A stretch of 64,000 nt of DNA, taken from NCBI RefSeq assembly GCF_021290925.1, contig NZ_JAJSLX010000004.1, forward strand, positions 1 through 64,000, read 5' to 3'. The notes below the pieces were generated by a model. That model was not told the origin of the DNA and made no database searches. It saw nothing but the letters and a program-made list of their open reading frames with translations. The DNA comes from Sessilibacter corallicola. GTDB taxonomy: Bacteria > Pseudomonadota > Gammaproteobacteria > Pseudomonadales > Cellvibrionaceae. Positions 25,935-36,384 of the stretch are shown here, in pieces (position 1 is the first letter of the stretch; each line of letters starts with the position of its first letter). Both the position numbers and the translations under genes were made by a program.

Positions 25935-28232
25935 TCAACCAACCTTGGGGAACGTTAATACAATTCGAGTGCCGTCTTGGTAATCGTTGTCGACGTGAAT
26001 GGTACCGTTGTGCAGTTGAACGATTTGTCGACAAATGGTTAGTCCGAGGCCGGATCCCTCAATATTTTTACTTCTTGAGGCTCGTCTAAACGGTTCGAAT
26101 ATTTCAGATTTATCGGATAACTTAATGCCCATTCCGTTATCTGTGACAAATAGGGTGATATCGTCATTTTCCGTTTGTGAAGAGACAATGACATGCAGTT
26201 CAGAATCGGGTTTTTTGAACTTGATTGAATTGCTGAAAAGGTTCTGAAAAAGCGTCACTAGTAAATCATAGTTTCCACGCAAGTCATTCGGTAAGTCTTG
26301 TTCGGCAATAAGATTGCATTCCTCTTTAGGGCCTAAAATTCCCCAAGCGTCATCCAAAACACTGTTGAGATCGATCGGTAAAAAATTAATTTGCTGTTGT
26401 TCAATAACCAAAAAATCCAGCATAGCGTCAATAGACTTACTCAACCGATTAGCCGACTTCAACGCTTCGTTGCCCATTTTTTCTATGGTTTTATTATTGA
26501 TTTTTTTGTTTTCTTCACCAATGGTATCGGCGGCAATTCTGATGTATCTCAGTGGTCCTTTAATATCGTGCGCTGCGGCGTAAGAGAAAGTTTTCATGTT
26601 TTTATTGTGCTGAATTAGCTCAATTTGGCTAGAGACAATATTAAACATGCGCAGCAGAATTTCTTTTGCTGCGTGAGTATCCGTTGTTGTCCAGTCATCG
26701 GATAAATCCTTGTGCACCGACACCCATTTTGAAAACGAATTCCGAGGCATTAACGTATCGGAACCGTCCGGTTGTTTTTCCAGTTGTTTCTGAGTGGGGT
26801 CACCTGCCCAATGCTCGGTTTTTGCAATTGGAGGTCTTATCCAAATTAGGTGACAAATCTGATTAAGGTGAATTTGCTCGTAAAGAATGCCGCAACAATT
26901 ATCAATGTAATCCAACGCGCGCGGCCAATGTTGGTGGAGAGCGTTGGTTGAAAACGACTCATTTTTACTGGCGTATTGTTGCCGTAACCAGGTTACCAAC
27001 TCTTCAACAAAATCTTCGTCGGGTGTTTCGCCATCGTAATAAGTTTTCATTCCGTATTGGAACACAATGCCTGTACTGTTCAAAAACTCTCTTAATTCAG
27101 GCAACACTTGATGAATGGAGTTTTCAAAATCGTCGCCCGAAATAATGCTGTTATTAATACCTTCTTCGATTAAGCGAATATTGTTGATGGTAATAGCACT
27201 TTTTTTGGCGTCGATTTGGCGCAGTTTCGACATCAATGTAATCGCCAATTGATTCACAATTCCCCAGGTGTCGAACGGTATCGATTTTTCTTCGTCATGG
27301 TGACAAGCAATACAACCCCAGAGGTTGTCGTCATACATTAATGATGTCGTAAAAGAAGACTTGACCCCAAAATTGCGAAGATAGGCAAGGTGCATATTCG
27401 AGACGCCTCTGAGCAGAGAGAACGTCAAATCCAGAGCGTGTTCAGACTCATTACCGACCGCAACAATATTTGAAATACTGTCTTTCTCAACACTGGTTAT
27501 TGCTCTAAAAGGCAATAAAGACATCATTACCCTAGCTTGTCTGGGAATATCAGACGCGGGAAACAGCAATCCTATAAAGGAAGCCATGTGATCAGCGCAA
27601 GATTCAGCAACCACTTTTCCGGACCAGTCGGGTTGAAACTGGTAGATCTTAATTCGACTGAATTGCGTAATGGTTCGTATTGCCTTCGCCGCCGAATCCA
27701 TCGCCTCCTGAAAGGTATCACTTGCCATGATTTTACTGGTGGCGTTATTGAGAACGGTTAAGTTGTCGCGGATGTCACGGGTTTCGATATCTACCTGAGG
27801 GATAAACTCCAAAAATCCCAGCGATTGCTGTTCGTGATAAATGCACTGGAACGGGTTGTTCTCGATGCTGATGTCCGCAACGATGGAGTGCACGCCTTGA
27901 GATTTTCCAACATGGGGATTCAGTACTTCGTTGATAACCGGTAAAACGTCTTCAAGGGTTTGATTGGATTGCGTTGTGTTTAGGTTGATTAATTTATCAA
28001 TATTATCCGACGCTGCTACGATTTGGCGTGAATCAATATCGATTGCCAATAAAACGCCGTAGGACTGAATGGTGTTGATGCAATGAATAGGTTCTTTTTC
28101 GCAGTTATCGAGCGTGACTTTTTGCTGGTTGTAAAAAAATTCGTCAAGTGAATTTAAGTGGTCGAGGTCTGTTTGATCAGATTTTCTGTTACTGGAGAAA
28201 AACTGAATCGGGGCGTTGTGTTTTTCTTCCAA
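25935..28232 (-). CDS. bphP: Bacteriophytochrome sensor histidine kinase
   Basis: 765 residues with the full PAS-GAF-PHY-kinase order. Bilin attachment should be at C44 in DNCEKEPIH. The GAF domain has FPASDIPRQAR (D228 of the DIP motif) and the conserved histidines H281 (NMHLAYLRN) and H311/H312 (ACHHDEE). The PHY tongue motif PRNSF is at 496-500. The kinase part has the H-box YAAAHDIKGPL (H555), the N-box FSNSIKF, DNGMGI and GSGLGLTI. The expected function is red/far-red sensing through biliverdin with light-dependent autophosphorylation. No response regulator gene adjoins it, so its target must lie elsewhere or be a REC domain such as that in the CheB-CheR fusion nearby. It is the first gene of a two-gene operon with bphO. 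Confidence 0.95.
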   Translation of the reverse strand: MEEKHNAPIQFFSSNRKSDQTDLDHLNSLDEFFYNQQKVTLDNCEKEPIHCINTIQSYGVLLAIDIDSRQIVAASDNIDKLINLNTTQSNQTLEDVLPVINEVLNPHVGKSQGVHSIVADISIENNPFQCIYHEQQSLGFLEFIPQVDIETRDIRDNLTVLNNATSKIMASDTFQEAMDSAAKAIRTITQFSRIKIYQFQPDWSGKVVAESCADHMASFIGLLFPASDIPRQARVMMSLLPFRAITSVEKDSISNIVAVGNESEHALDLTFSLLRGVSNMHLAYLRNFGVKSSFTTSLMYDDNLWGCIACHHDEEKSIPFDTWGIVNQLAITLMSKLRQIDAKKSAITINNIRLIEEGINNSIISGDDFENSIHQVLPELREFLNSTGIVFQYGMKTYYDGETPDEDFVEELVTWLRQQYASKNESFSTNALHQHWPRALDYIDNCCGILYEQIHLNQICHLIWIRPPIAKTEHWAGDPTQKQLEKQPDGSDTLMPRNSFSKWVSVHKDLSDDWTTTDTHAAKEILLRMFNIVSSQIELIQHNKNMKTFSYAAAHDIKGPLRYIRIAADTIGEENKKINNKTIEKMGNEALKSANRLSKSIDAMLDFLVIEQQQINFLPIDLNSVLDDAWGILGPKEECNLIAEQDLPNDLRGNYDLLVTLFQNLFSNSIKFKKPDSELHVIVSSQTENDDITLFVTDNGMGIKLSDKSEIFEPFRRASRSKNIEGSGLGLTICRQIVQLHNGTIHVDNDYQDGTRIVLTFPKVG

Positions 28233-28635
28233 AATTTTTTCCTTTATATAAGTTGTAAGAATAGAAATCGGCGGGAATTATAGAATTAGGTCAAGATTTT
28301 GACATCATACTCAAAGTCAATCGTTATGCATACCTAAGTTTGCCACCTTGTGTTTGTCTAAGAATTTACAAAAAACAGTACCGAGGAATTGCCGACTCAA
28401 TTCAGAAGAATTAACAGCGGTAATTTGTTGTTAAATTGTTAATTTTTCAATTTTTTCCTAATAATTGAGGTTGCTAATTCGAAACCAGAATGTCTATTTG
28501 ATTTTTATATTCATATCGTTACTGAATGGAATTGGATGAATCTTTTTATTTGTAAATTTATTTCATCATAGACTGACGCTTTTTTGACGAACTAGGGTGT
28601 GTTTACTATAAAAAAAATATACTTTATTGGGATAG
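28233..28635. other. Divergent promoter region between bphP and the GGDEF-EAL gene
   Basis: About 400 AT-rich bases. A loose inverted pair TTGAC/GTCAA spans 28299-28320. I cannot assign it to a regulator. No RNA gene is seen. Confidence 0.4.
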
Positions 28636-31272
28636 GTGCGCACAGTGCATTATGAGGGAGAATTACTGACCCAAGCGTCTCAGATTGGAGGACTCAGTTT
28701 CCTTGACAGTCTGGATACAGATTCAGTGCTGCTGAGTTGTTTGGATCAACTGATGAACTTTTATCGGTCGGATTACGGCTTCATTTATATTGATACCAAC
28801 GTCCGCACGAAAAACCTTACACCGGACGTTCCTCAAACTTGGGAGCTGGTTGCTTCTTGTATTATTGATAAAGACCGGCTTCGAATTGTTAAGAGTAGCG
28901 TCAGCAGTGCTGGGGTTTCACCTTCGCTTCTTTCTTATTTGAATAATAAAGATTTCTTTTATTCTAATTCTGAAATTCCGGTAAAAATACCTGAGCCAGA
29001 AAAAACGGTGAATTCTCTGGCGTGCTTCCCCTTGAAGATTTCCGACGTTGTTTGCGCCGTTTTTTGTTTATGCAATACCGCAACGGAGTTAAAAGAAGAG
29101 CAGTTGGTCAGTTTGAGGCCGTTTTTATCGTCTGCCGCGTTGATCTTGCAAACTGAAAAACAAACGAGCCTATCGAATATTTATCCCGCTGTGTTCGATG
29201 ACCGCCAGTATTGCAGTTTGCTGGCGATTTTAAATAACTTGTTTAATGGTGTTGTTTTCGTTAATGACGACTGTGAAATAACATTTTGTAATAACAGTGC
29301 TCTTAGATTGTTGGCGTTATCTCATTCAGAAGCGATTGGCAAACCAATCAAAAATTTTATAACGTCTGATTCGAGTTTAATTCAAGCGTTGGTTGCCAAT
29401 AATCGGCGGGCAGACGATACCTTTTTTAACTCGGATTCTTGCGCAAAACGTTCGCACTTTCCCGGTGTGCTTATTTCATCGTTTAAGGGTGATAAATCCG
29501 TTGTTAACGTTAATCTAATTCGTTGCGTGGTTTCTGAAAGAGTCGTGCGAGGCATTGTCTTTAGCGATTCTGTTGACGATAAAATTATATCCAACGACTA
29601 CCACTCTATCGTACAGCGATACCAAGTCATTACTAACTATGCACCCGTCGGTTTAATTCAGCTCAACAAAGATTGGGAATGCATTTATGTCAATGACGCC
29701 TGGTGCGAATACTGTCATTTAACACCGGATGAATGTTACGGGCTGGGTTGGATCAATGGCATCAACAGTGATGATTTAGAAGGCACCTTAAATTCCATTC
29801 GCGTCGATTTAAGTTCCAAAGGTCGATACAGCAACAAGTTACGTTTAAAAACCCCGTTGGGTCGCATTACTTGGGTTACTTTAGATGCTCGCAGCTTATT
29901 TTATGAAGATGGCAGCATCAACGGTGTTGTGATTAGCGTTCAGGATATTACCGATTACCTGAAAAAAGAACGTGAATTAAAAGACATTGCTGAAACCGAT
30001 CAGTTAACCGGGTTGGTTAATCGAAGTTTTTTCAACGATCGTCTCGAAGTTGCTATTAATGGCATCAAGCGCTTTGGTGCCATTGCCTTGCTATTTATTG
30101 ATTTGGACAAATTCAAACAAATTAACGACACATTAGGCCACGAGTTTGGCGATGAACTGCTAAAGCAAGTGGGTGAACGGTTAAGAAGTTGTTTGCGGCG
30201 GGTGGATACCATTGCTCGTATTGGTGGCGATGAATTTACCGTTCTTATGACGAACATCAGCAATGTGCAATCCATCACAACCGCCACAGAAAAGTTAATT
30301 GATTCGTTCAGCGAGCCTTTCATTTTAGGGCAGCAGTCTGTTTATGTGACGTGCAGTATTGGTATCACCGTAGGTGAAGACGACCACACTCGATCAAAGT
30401 CGTTACTGCGTCAAGCCGACGCTGCTTTGTACAAAGCAAAAGAGGCGGGCAGAAATCAATACAAGTTCTACACGCCTGAATTGGATAAAAGTGTCAATCT
30501 GCTAATCGATTTAAGAAAAAGTTTGCGCGAATCCCCTAACGACGATTTTCGCGTGGTTTATCAACCGCAAGTTCATTCGGTTACTGGAAATATTGTGGGC
30601 ATAGAAGCACTGTCGCGATGGTCTTCGCCTTTGGGGGAAGACATTCATCCAGATATGTTTATTCGTATGATCGAAGATTCTGGCTTAATCAACGAATTTT
30701 CTGAGTGGTTGTTTGAAAAGGTTTTTAAAGACGTTCATCAATTAAGAGAGCAATTTACTGAAGCGTCGGATATAAAAATATCGGTTAACTTATCAGTTAA
30801 ACAGTTTAGAAACCGAGATCTGGTAAAATACCTCGGAAAATTGTGCGTTGAATACGCAATTTCTCCGGCGTGTTTTGTCCTGGAAGTTACCGAGACGGCA
30901 TTTATTGATGATCCGAAACTGGCAAATTTAACATTGGCGCAATTAAAAGAATTGGGCTTTTCTATTGCTTTGGATGATTTTGGCACCGGTTATTCGTCCT
31001 TGTCTCATTTACGGTCCATGCCCATTAAAATTGTCAAAATAGACAAAACCTTTGTTAATGATGTAATTCATGATCCAGAGGATGCAAAAATCGTGTCGTC
31101 GATTATTTCTCTGGTTCATACGTTAGAGATGGATGTGATTGCTGAGGGGGTAGAAAATATTGAGATTAAATCTTGGATGGAGGCAAACAACTGCTTTGTT
31201 CAACAAGGATTTTATTATTACGAACCTATGCCCTTAGAAGATATTTGTCATTTATTAAAAAATCGATCGTAA
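28636..31272 (+). CDS. GAF-PAS-PAS-GGDEF-EAL cyclic-di-GMP protein
   Basis: 878 residues from a GTG (28636; a second GTG three codons on is possible). The order is a GAF-like region (about 20-175), two PAS domains (about 195-310 and 325-440), GGDEF (about 450-610) and EAL (about 625-870). The cyclase signature GGDEF (530-534) is exact, with an RxxD inhibitory site (521-524) ahead of it. The EAL part keeps EALSRW (E657), DDFGTGYSS, KIDK and AEGVEN, so both diguanylate cyclase and phosphodiesterase residues look intact. It has no membrane segment, so it is a cytoplasmic sensor. Divergent from bphP. A functional link to light is suggestive only. Confidence 0.93.
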   Translation: MRTVHYEGELLTQASQIGGLSFLDSLDTDSVLLSCLDQLMNFYRSDYGFIYIDTNVRTKNLTPDVPQTWELVASCIIDKDRLRIVKSSVSSAGVSPSLLSYLNNKDFFYSNSEIPVKIPEPEKTVNSLACFPLKISDVVCAVFCLCNTATELKEEQLVSLRPFLSSAALILQTEKQTSLSNIYPAVFDDRQYCSLLAILNNLFNGVVFVNDDCEITFCNNSALRLLALSHSEAIGKPIKNFITSDSSLIQALVANNRRADDTFFNSDSCAKRSHFPGVLISSFKGDKSVVNVNLIRCVVSERVVRGIVFSDSVDDKIISNDYHSIVQRYQVITNYAPVGLIQLNKDWECIYVNDAWCEYCHLTPDECYGLGWINGINSDDLEGTLNSIRVDLSSKGRYSNKLRLKTPLGRITWVTLDARSLFYEDGSINGVVISVQDITDYLKKERELKDIAETDQLTGLVNRSFFNDRLEVAINGIKRFGAIALLFIDLDKFKQINDTLGHEFGDELLKQVGERLRSCLRRVDTIARIGGDEFTVLMTNISNVQSITTATEKLIDSFSEPFILGQQSVYVTCSIGITVGEDDHTRSKSLLRQADAALYKAKEAGRNQYKFYTPELDKSVNLLIDLRKSLRESPNDDFRVVYQPQVHSVTGNIVGIEALSRWSSPLGEDIHPDMFIRMIEDSGLINEFSEWLFEKVFKDVHQLREQFTEASDIKISVNLSVKQFRNRDLVKYLGKLCVEYAISPACFVLEVTETAFIDDPKLANLTLAQLKELGFSIALDDFGTGYSSLSHLRSMPIKIVKIDKTFVNDVIHDPEDAKIVSSIISLVHTLEMDVIAEGVENIEIKSWMEANNCFVQQGFYYYEPMPLEDICHLLKNRS

Positions 31273-31533
31273 CCGCTTGATTGTTGACAAAAGATTAATA
31301 GCCTATTCATTAAATAAGCGTAATTTTCGGATTAAACGTACGTGTTTTATCCCAATGAATAACTTACAATCAACACAATCTTTTTTGGTAACTGATTTTA
31401 AACAATCAGTACTCAATCATTTTTATTTATTTTTTAGTATTTGTTGTCATTATAGAATCTTTAAATAACAAACCGTTATTGATGATTCATTCGGTGCTAA
31501 AAATGAGTGAAATTTATCCTACATAGGGCCAGC

Positions 31534-34500
31534 ATGAATAACAAAGTAGATCTTTCTACAGAAATTGTGCCTTCTTATTATATTGGAATTGGGGCATCTG
31601 CTGGTGGATTGGAAGCTTTGGCGGATTTTTTCGGTAATTTACCGCCAGAAACCGACGCTGCCTACATCGTGGTTCAGCATTTGTCGCCAGACTTCAAAAG
31701 TATGATGCCAGAACTCTTGGCAAAACATACGAACATGCCTATTTTTCCCGTTGAAGACGGCGTTTTGGTGCGTCCGAATTCCATCTATTTAATGCCGCCA
31801 CGAAAAAATATGTTGTTGGCTGAAGGTAAATTGCTGATTTCCGATCAAATGCCGGCAAATCATCCGCATATGCCGATTGATATATTTTTCCGTGCCTTGG
31901 CCGAAGATCAACAGCATAAAGCCATCGGCGTGATTTTATCCGGTACCGGTTCTGATGGCACTCGCGGTATTAAAGCAATTAAAGAATCCGGCGGCTTAAT
32001 TATTGTTCAAGAGCCAAATTCCGCTAAATTTGACGGCATGCCGATCAGTGCCTACAAAACCGGTTTGGCGGACCTTTCATTGCCGCCAAGCGAAATGGGT
32101 GACAGTATTTTGAGATTTATCCGCCATCCTTCCATTTCTGGCGATCACTCTGAGGCGAAACTGTCGAAAAGTTTCAAAGACGAAACCTTAGATGAAATTT
32201 TTAAATTACTGAAACAGCAGTCGTCGATTAATTTTTCTCATTACAAAGCGTCCACTGTTGCCCGAAGGATCGAGCGGCGACTTGGTGTTAATCAGCTTGA
32301 GTCTTTAGAAGCTTACCGATTACTGCTGTTGGAATCTCCGCGAGAGCTGCAAATTTTAAGTCGTGAACTGCTCATTGGCGTTACGCGATTTTTTCGTGAC
32401 GAAGAAGCATTTTCGATTTTAAATACTCAAGTCATTCCGGATATCATCGAGAATTCTCTGGATACCCGCGAAGGTATTCGCATTTGGGTGGCGGGGTGCT
32501 CGTCGGGCGAAGAAGCCTATTCATTGGCAATCTTGTTTGACGAACATTTGAGAAGTAAAGGGCTTGATATTTCGGTCAAAATTTTTGCCACCGATGTCGA
32601 TGAAGAAGCCATCGCCAATGCTAGCTCTGGCGTTTATTCCGCCGATATTATTCAAGACGTTAGCTTGGAGCGTTTAGAGCGTTATTTTGATCGCAAAGAA
32701 ACCACCTATTGTGTGAAACCTAAAGTTCGGCAAATGGTAATTTTTGCCGTGCACAATATGATTGATGATCCACCGTTTTCAAACATTAACATGGTGTGTT
32801 GTCGCAATGTCTTAATTTATTTCCAGCACGCCACACAGAAAAAAGTATTGTCATCGTTGTACTTTGCCCTCAAAACCAGTGGTTACCTCTTTTTGGGAAC
32901 CTCGGAGTCCTTGGGCGATTTACAAACTCATTTTGAATCGGTCAATGAGCGGGCGCGTATTTTTGTCAAAATCAGTAATGCTCGCATTCCGCTTGGCAAT
33001 CATCCGCCTTCGCTCAGCTATACCTCGTCGAATTCAGAATCGCGCGTGATGTCGCCCGTAACGCGGGTTATTCGAGCCATGAAAGGCAATAACGGCACAA
33101 GATCCGGCATTGTGAATGTGCTCGAACGCTTGGTTGAAGAATACGTGCCCGATTGTATTGTGTTGAATGAGTCCTTCGATGCGATCCATGTGTACGGCGA
33201 TGTTTCAAAATACACCAAAGGCATTCGTCACGGTAAAGTCAGCAATAATATTAAAGATATTATTATTGATGACTTAAGCGTTGCAGTTTCTACTGCGTTA
33301 TATCGGGCGGAAAAAAATAATTCCGATGTGTTTTATAAAGATGTCACCGTGGGTGATTTATCTCAAAATCCGGCTTATATCGATTTATCGGTTTTGGTCG
33401 TTTCCGACAGTGATCAAGCCAATGCAGCCCGGCATTACCTATTGCAGTTTGTCAGTCAAAAAGAAGAAATCCAAAAAGATACGTCCAACAAAAAGATTTC
33501 CTTTGACGCTTCCGAACAGTCGCGGCAACGCATTATTGACCTAGAAAATGAACTGATTAAAAAGCAAGAACATCTGCAAGTAACCATTGAAGAACTGGAG
33601 ACGACCAACGAAGAGTTGCAATCGGCGAATGAAGAGTTGATGTCTGCCAACGAAGAATTGCAAAGCACGAACGAAGAATTGCAATCTGTTAACGAAGAAC
33701 TGTATACCGTTAATAGCGAGTATCAACAAAAAATCATTGAATTAACCGAAGCCAACGAAGACTTAGACAGCGTCGTTAATGCCACCAAAATTGGCATTAT
33801 ATTCTTGGATGATCAATTGGCCATTCGCAGATACACATCGTACGCAACCAATTACATTAATGTCAGAGAGTCCGATATCGGTCGACCTTTCCATCATATT
33901 TCACACGACTTGAGTTATGAAGACTTCTTCTCAGACATTCTGAAAGTCAGCAGCAGTCGCGTTGAGATTGAAAAGACGTGCTCCACTTACATTGGCCACG
34001 AAATCTTGGTTCGCCTGATTCCGTTCCAAAGCATTGATGAGGAATCCGAAGCGGGCGTCTTGATTACACTCACCGATATCACCAAGCAGAAAAATATCGA
34101 AAAATCGCTCAAAAATACTCACGATAAAATGCTGAGCTATTTTACCACGTCGGGACGACCCAATAAGCTGCTTGAATACATCGGTAATATTTCGCTGTTG
34201 GTAATAGATGACGAAGAATTGGATTTGGCCAATATTTGTCAGTTGCTAAAGAAAATTCCCGGCAGAAAATACACCGTATTTACGGCACAAACCATCGAAA
34301 GTGCTGTTGAAATTATCAACCAAAACACCATTGATTTGTGTTTGGTCGATTACATTCTTGAAGACTTTACGGCCAAGGATTTTGTTGCAGAATTAGAAAC
34401 ACAAGAAATTAGTGTGCCTATCGTGATCTTGTCGGGTTACTCAGAAAATGGTCTGGATGCGAGCTTTTTAAGAACTCAAGCGTTCGATTTTTTGAGCAAA

Positions 34501-34596
34501 GACGAACTCAATAGCCAGCTGTTAAAACGCAGTATCGACTACGTTTTAGAGCGTCGAAATCTTCAATCTGTGTTTGAAGAAATTGGGATTGAATAG
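31534..34596 (+). CDS. CheB-CheR-PAS-REC fusion signalling protein
   Basis: 1020 residues from the ATG at 31534, which has AGGG upstream; a GTG at 31507 is in frame. The order is CheB methylesterase (GASAGG with the nucleophilic serine, QHLSPD, GTGSDGT), CheR methyltransferase (HYKASTVARRIERR, GVTRFFRD, GCSSGEEAYS), a linker, a coiled coil of heptad-like ELQSxNEEL repeats, a PAS domain and a C-terminal receiver. The receiver has LLVIDDEEL, LCLVDY (phosphoaspartate), VILSGYS and FLSKDE. Such CheB/CheR-PAS proteins are known from chemosensory-like and light or stress systems. They usually end in a kinase; here a receiver is at the end. No receptor or CheA gene is adjacent. Confidence 0.93.
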   Translation: MNNKVDLSTEIVPSYYIGIGASAGGLEALADFFGNLPPETDAAYIVVQHLSPDFKSMMPELLAKHTNMPIFPVEDGVLVRPNSIYLMPPRKNMLLAEGKLLISDQMPANHPHMPIDIFFRALAEDQQHKAIGVILSGTGSDGTRGIKAIKESGGLIIVQEPNSAKFDGMPISAYKTGLADLSLPPSEMGDSILRFIRHPSISGDHSEAKLSKSFKDETLDEIFKLLKQQSSINFSHYKASTVARRIERRLGVNQLESLEAYRLLLLESPRELQILSRELLIGVTRFFRDEEAFSILNTQVIPDIIENSLDTREGIRIWVAGCSSGEEAYSLAILFDEHLRSKGLDISVKIFATDVDEEAIANASSGVYSADIIQDVSLERLERYFDRKETTYCVKPKVRQMVIFAVHNMIDDPPFSNINMVCCRNVLIYFQHATQKKVLSSLYFALKTSGYLFLGTSESLGDLQTHFESVNERARIFVKISNARIPLGNHPPSLSYTSSNSESRVMSPVTRVIRAMKGNNGTRSGIVNVLERLVEEYVPDCIVLNESFDAIHVYGDVSKYTKGIRHGKVSNNIKDIIIDDLSVAVSTALYRAEKNNSDVFYKDVTVGDLSQNPAYIDLSVLVVSDSDQANAARHYLLQFVSQKEEIQKDTSNKKISFDASEQSRQRIIDLENELIKKQEHLQVTIEELETTNEELQSANEELMSANEELQSTNEELQSVNEELYTVNSEYQQKIIELTEANEDLDSVVNATKIGIIFLDDQLAIRRYTSYATNYINVRESDIGRPFHHISHDLSYEDFFSDILKVSSSRVEIEKTCSTYIGHEILVRLIPFQSIDEESEAGVLITLTDITKQKNIEKSLKNTHDKMLSYFTTSGRPNKLLEYIGNISLLVIDDEELDLANICQLLKKIPGRKYTVFTAQTIESAVEIINQNTIDLCLVDYILEDFTAKDFVAELETQEISVPIVILSGYSENGLDASFLRTQAFDFLSKDELNSQLLKRSIDYVLERRNLQSVFEEIGIE

Positions 34597-34670
34597 CGGG
34601 GTTTTATCGATATTGTTACAGTAGAAAGGCGAACTCATAGGTCATTAAGATCAACTCAGACCAATTCGGA

Positions 34671-34714
34671 TTGATTCAGGTTAAAAGTCACACAAAGTGA
34701 CTCGCCTGAATCAA
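34671..34714 (+). terminator. Two-tier hairpin after the CheB-CheR gene
   Basis: Outer stem TTGATTCAGG/CCTGAATCAA encloses an inner stem AGTCAC/GTGACT. The right arm is followed by TTTCTT. It starts 75 bases after the stop codon. Confidence 0.65.
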
Positions 34715-34750
34715 TTTCTTGTATGGTCATGTTTCCGTGTTCCCCTTGAT

Positions 34751-34789
34751 TTAGCCGTTCAATTTAACCATTCAATCTAACCGTTCAAT
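34751..34789. repeat. 13-bp tandem repeat, three copies
   Basis: TTAGCCGTTCAAT, TTAACCATTCAAT and CTAACCGTTCAAT in direct succession. They lie in the roughly 480-base region 34597-35080 between the CheB-CheR gene and the DUF2891 gene. Besides this array and the hairpin before it I see nothing else there. Confidence 0.75.
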
Positions 34790-35080
34790 ACAGTTCCTCA
34801 GGTTAGCCAGCCTAAAGGCAGAAGCACAAACTCTGTCTTTGGGTGCAAATCTTATTGCTTTTCCAACAACGCTCTTCCAACACTTTGCCGCCTTCATATT
34901 GAGTGGTTTTTGGCAAAGTTCGTCTACTACTGGCTATAACTATCATAAAAAGACCCATGTTAGGGTAACAAAAAAGCACTTACAGAAACTCTTAAACATT
35001 TAGCGCCAATTGGTGTTTTTAATTAATCGTGGTGTATCGCGTAGTAATTAAGATGAACCTTAGTTTTTTAGGAAGGCGTA

Positions 35081-36229
35081 ATGATAAACCAAACAATAAG
35101 AGCAGCTTTAACCCATTTCTTGCCTAAGCGGAAAGTATTTTATACGGCAAGTAAAGCGGTGCTAGTAACGACGTTATTCAGCAGTTCAGGTTATGCACTA
35201 GACGTAGAGGAAGATGCCAATTATCAAAAAGTGTTTTCTAATTTGGCATTACATTGTATTCATCAAGAATTTCCAAATGTAGTTAAACACACCATGAACG
35301 CCGCAGCAGATGTAAAGGCGCCCAGTAAATTATATCCGGCGTTTTATGGCTGTTTAGATTGGCACTCGTCGGTACATGGGCATTGGTTGTTAGTGCGCAT
35401 GCTAAATACCGCAGGCGATAAAGTCGACCGTGAAGAGATTATCCAAAAACTCGGTATTAGTTTTACGAAAGACAATATCGACGGCGAATTAGCTTCATTA
35501 GTTCGGGATAACAATTCGGCTTTTGAACGCCCTTATGGACTCGCTTGGTTTTTACAGTTAACGGCGGAATTGCGTCAGTCAACGTTGCCGCAAGCACGCC
35601 AATGGTTAGCGATATTAATGCCTTTAGAGGAGGAAATTGTTGCGCGGCTGACGAACTGGTTAGGAAAGCTTACTTATCCAATACGTACAGGCGAGCATAG
35701 CCAAACCGCCTTTGCATTCGGCCTAATGCTCGACTGGGCTAAAACGGCAAACAATGCCAGCTTTGAATCGTTGTTAACACAAAAAGTGAAACACTATTAT
35801 TTAAATGATAAAAATTGCCCGTTGGCTTATGAACCTTCCGGCCAAGATTTTTTATCGCCGTGTTTGGCGCAAGCAGATTTAATGCGACGGGTTTTGCAAC
35901 CGAAAGAATTTAATGCGTGGCTAAGCGAATTTTTCCCAACGTTGACAGAGCGCTCGTCAGGGTGGCTTGCTCCGGCGGTTGTTACCGATAAAACAGATGG
36001 CAAGCTGGCTCATTTGGATGGCTTAAATATCAGTCGAGCCTGGATGTTAGAAGGCATCATCAGCGGCCTTGATAAAAATGACCCAAGAGTGGAAGTGCTT
36101 GCTTCAAGTTTAGCAGCGCATCGGTCGGCGGGGCTTAATGCGGTTTTTGGCGATATGCATTATATGGGGAGTCATTGGTTAGGCAGTTTTGCAGCCTATT
36201 TAGAGACCCAGCGAGGTGTTGGCGAGTAA
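35081..36229 (+). CDS. DUF2891-family exported protein
   Basis: 382 residues. A Sec signal peptide spans about residues 1-40 and ends SSSGYALD. Family-typical blocks are LYPAFYGCLDWHSSVHGHW, ERPYGLAW, the EPSGQDFLSPCL segment, and HLDGLNISRAWMLEG. The repeated helix pattern suggests an alpha/alpha barrel as in glycoside hydrolase-like or bile-acid/terpene-type folds, but no activity is established to my knowledge. A GGAAGG ribosome-binding site precedes the ATG. Predicted periplasmic. A single gene ended by terminators. Confidence 0.88.
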   Translation: MINQTIRAALTHFLPKRKVFYTASKAVLVTTLFSSSGYALDVEEDANYQKVFSNLALHCIHQEFPNVVKHTMNAAADVKAPSKLYPAFYGCLDWHSSVHGHWLLVRMLNTAGDKVDREEIIQKLGISFTKDNIDGELASLVRDNNSAFERPYGLAWFLQLTAELRQSTLPQARQWLAILMPLEEEIVARLTNWLGKLTYPIRTGEHSQTAFAFGLMLDWAKTANNASFESLLTQKVKHYYLNDKNCPLAYEPSGQDFLSPCLAQADLMRRVLQPKEFNAWLSEFFPTLTERSSGWLAPAVVTDKTDGKLAHLDGLNISRAWMLEGIISGLDKNDPRVEVLASSLAAHRSAGLNAVFGDMHYMGSHWLGSFAAYLETQRGVGE

Positions 36230-36240
36230 TTGAAATCAGA

Positions 36241-36312
36241 GTGTTCACTTAGTAACACGATTTTTTCAGTTATTCTCTTAATAAAAAGGCGAACCCTTGG
36301 GTTCGCCTTTTT
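36241..36312. terminator. Tandem terminators between DUF2891 and the M36 protease gene
   Basis: The first hairpin (36241-36258, GTGTT/AACAC) runs into GATTTTTTC. The second is a strong stem, AAAAAGGCGAACCC against GGGTTCGCCTTTTTT (36283-36312), with a two-base loop in the maximal pairing. A- and T-runs on both sides make it bidirectional between convergent genes. Confidence 0.9.
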
Positions 36313-36384
36313 TGTTACTAATTTACTCTAGCTATACTCTAGCGCAATTGATCAGTTCTTCCTTGAACCGATCAAAGCTCAAAC

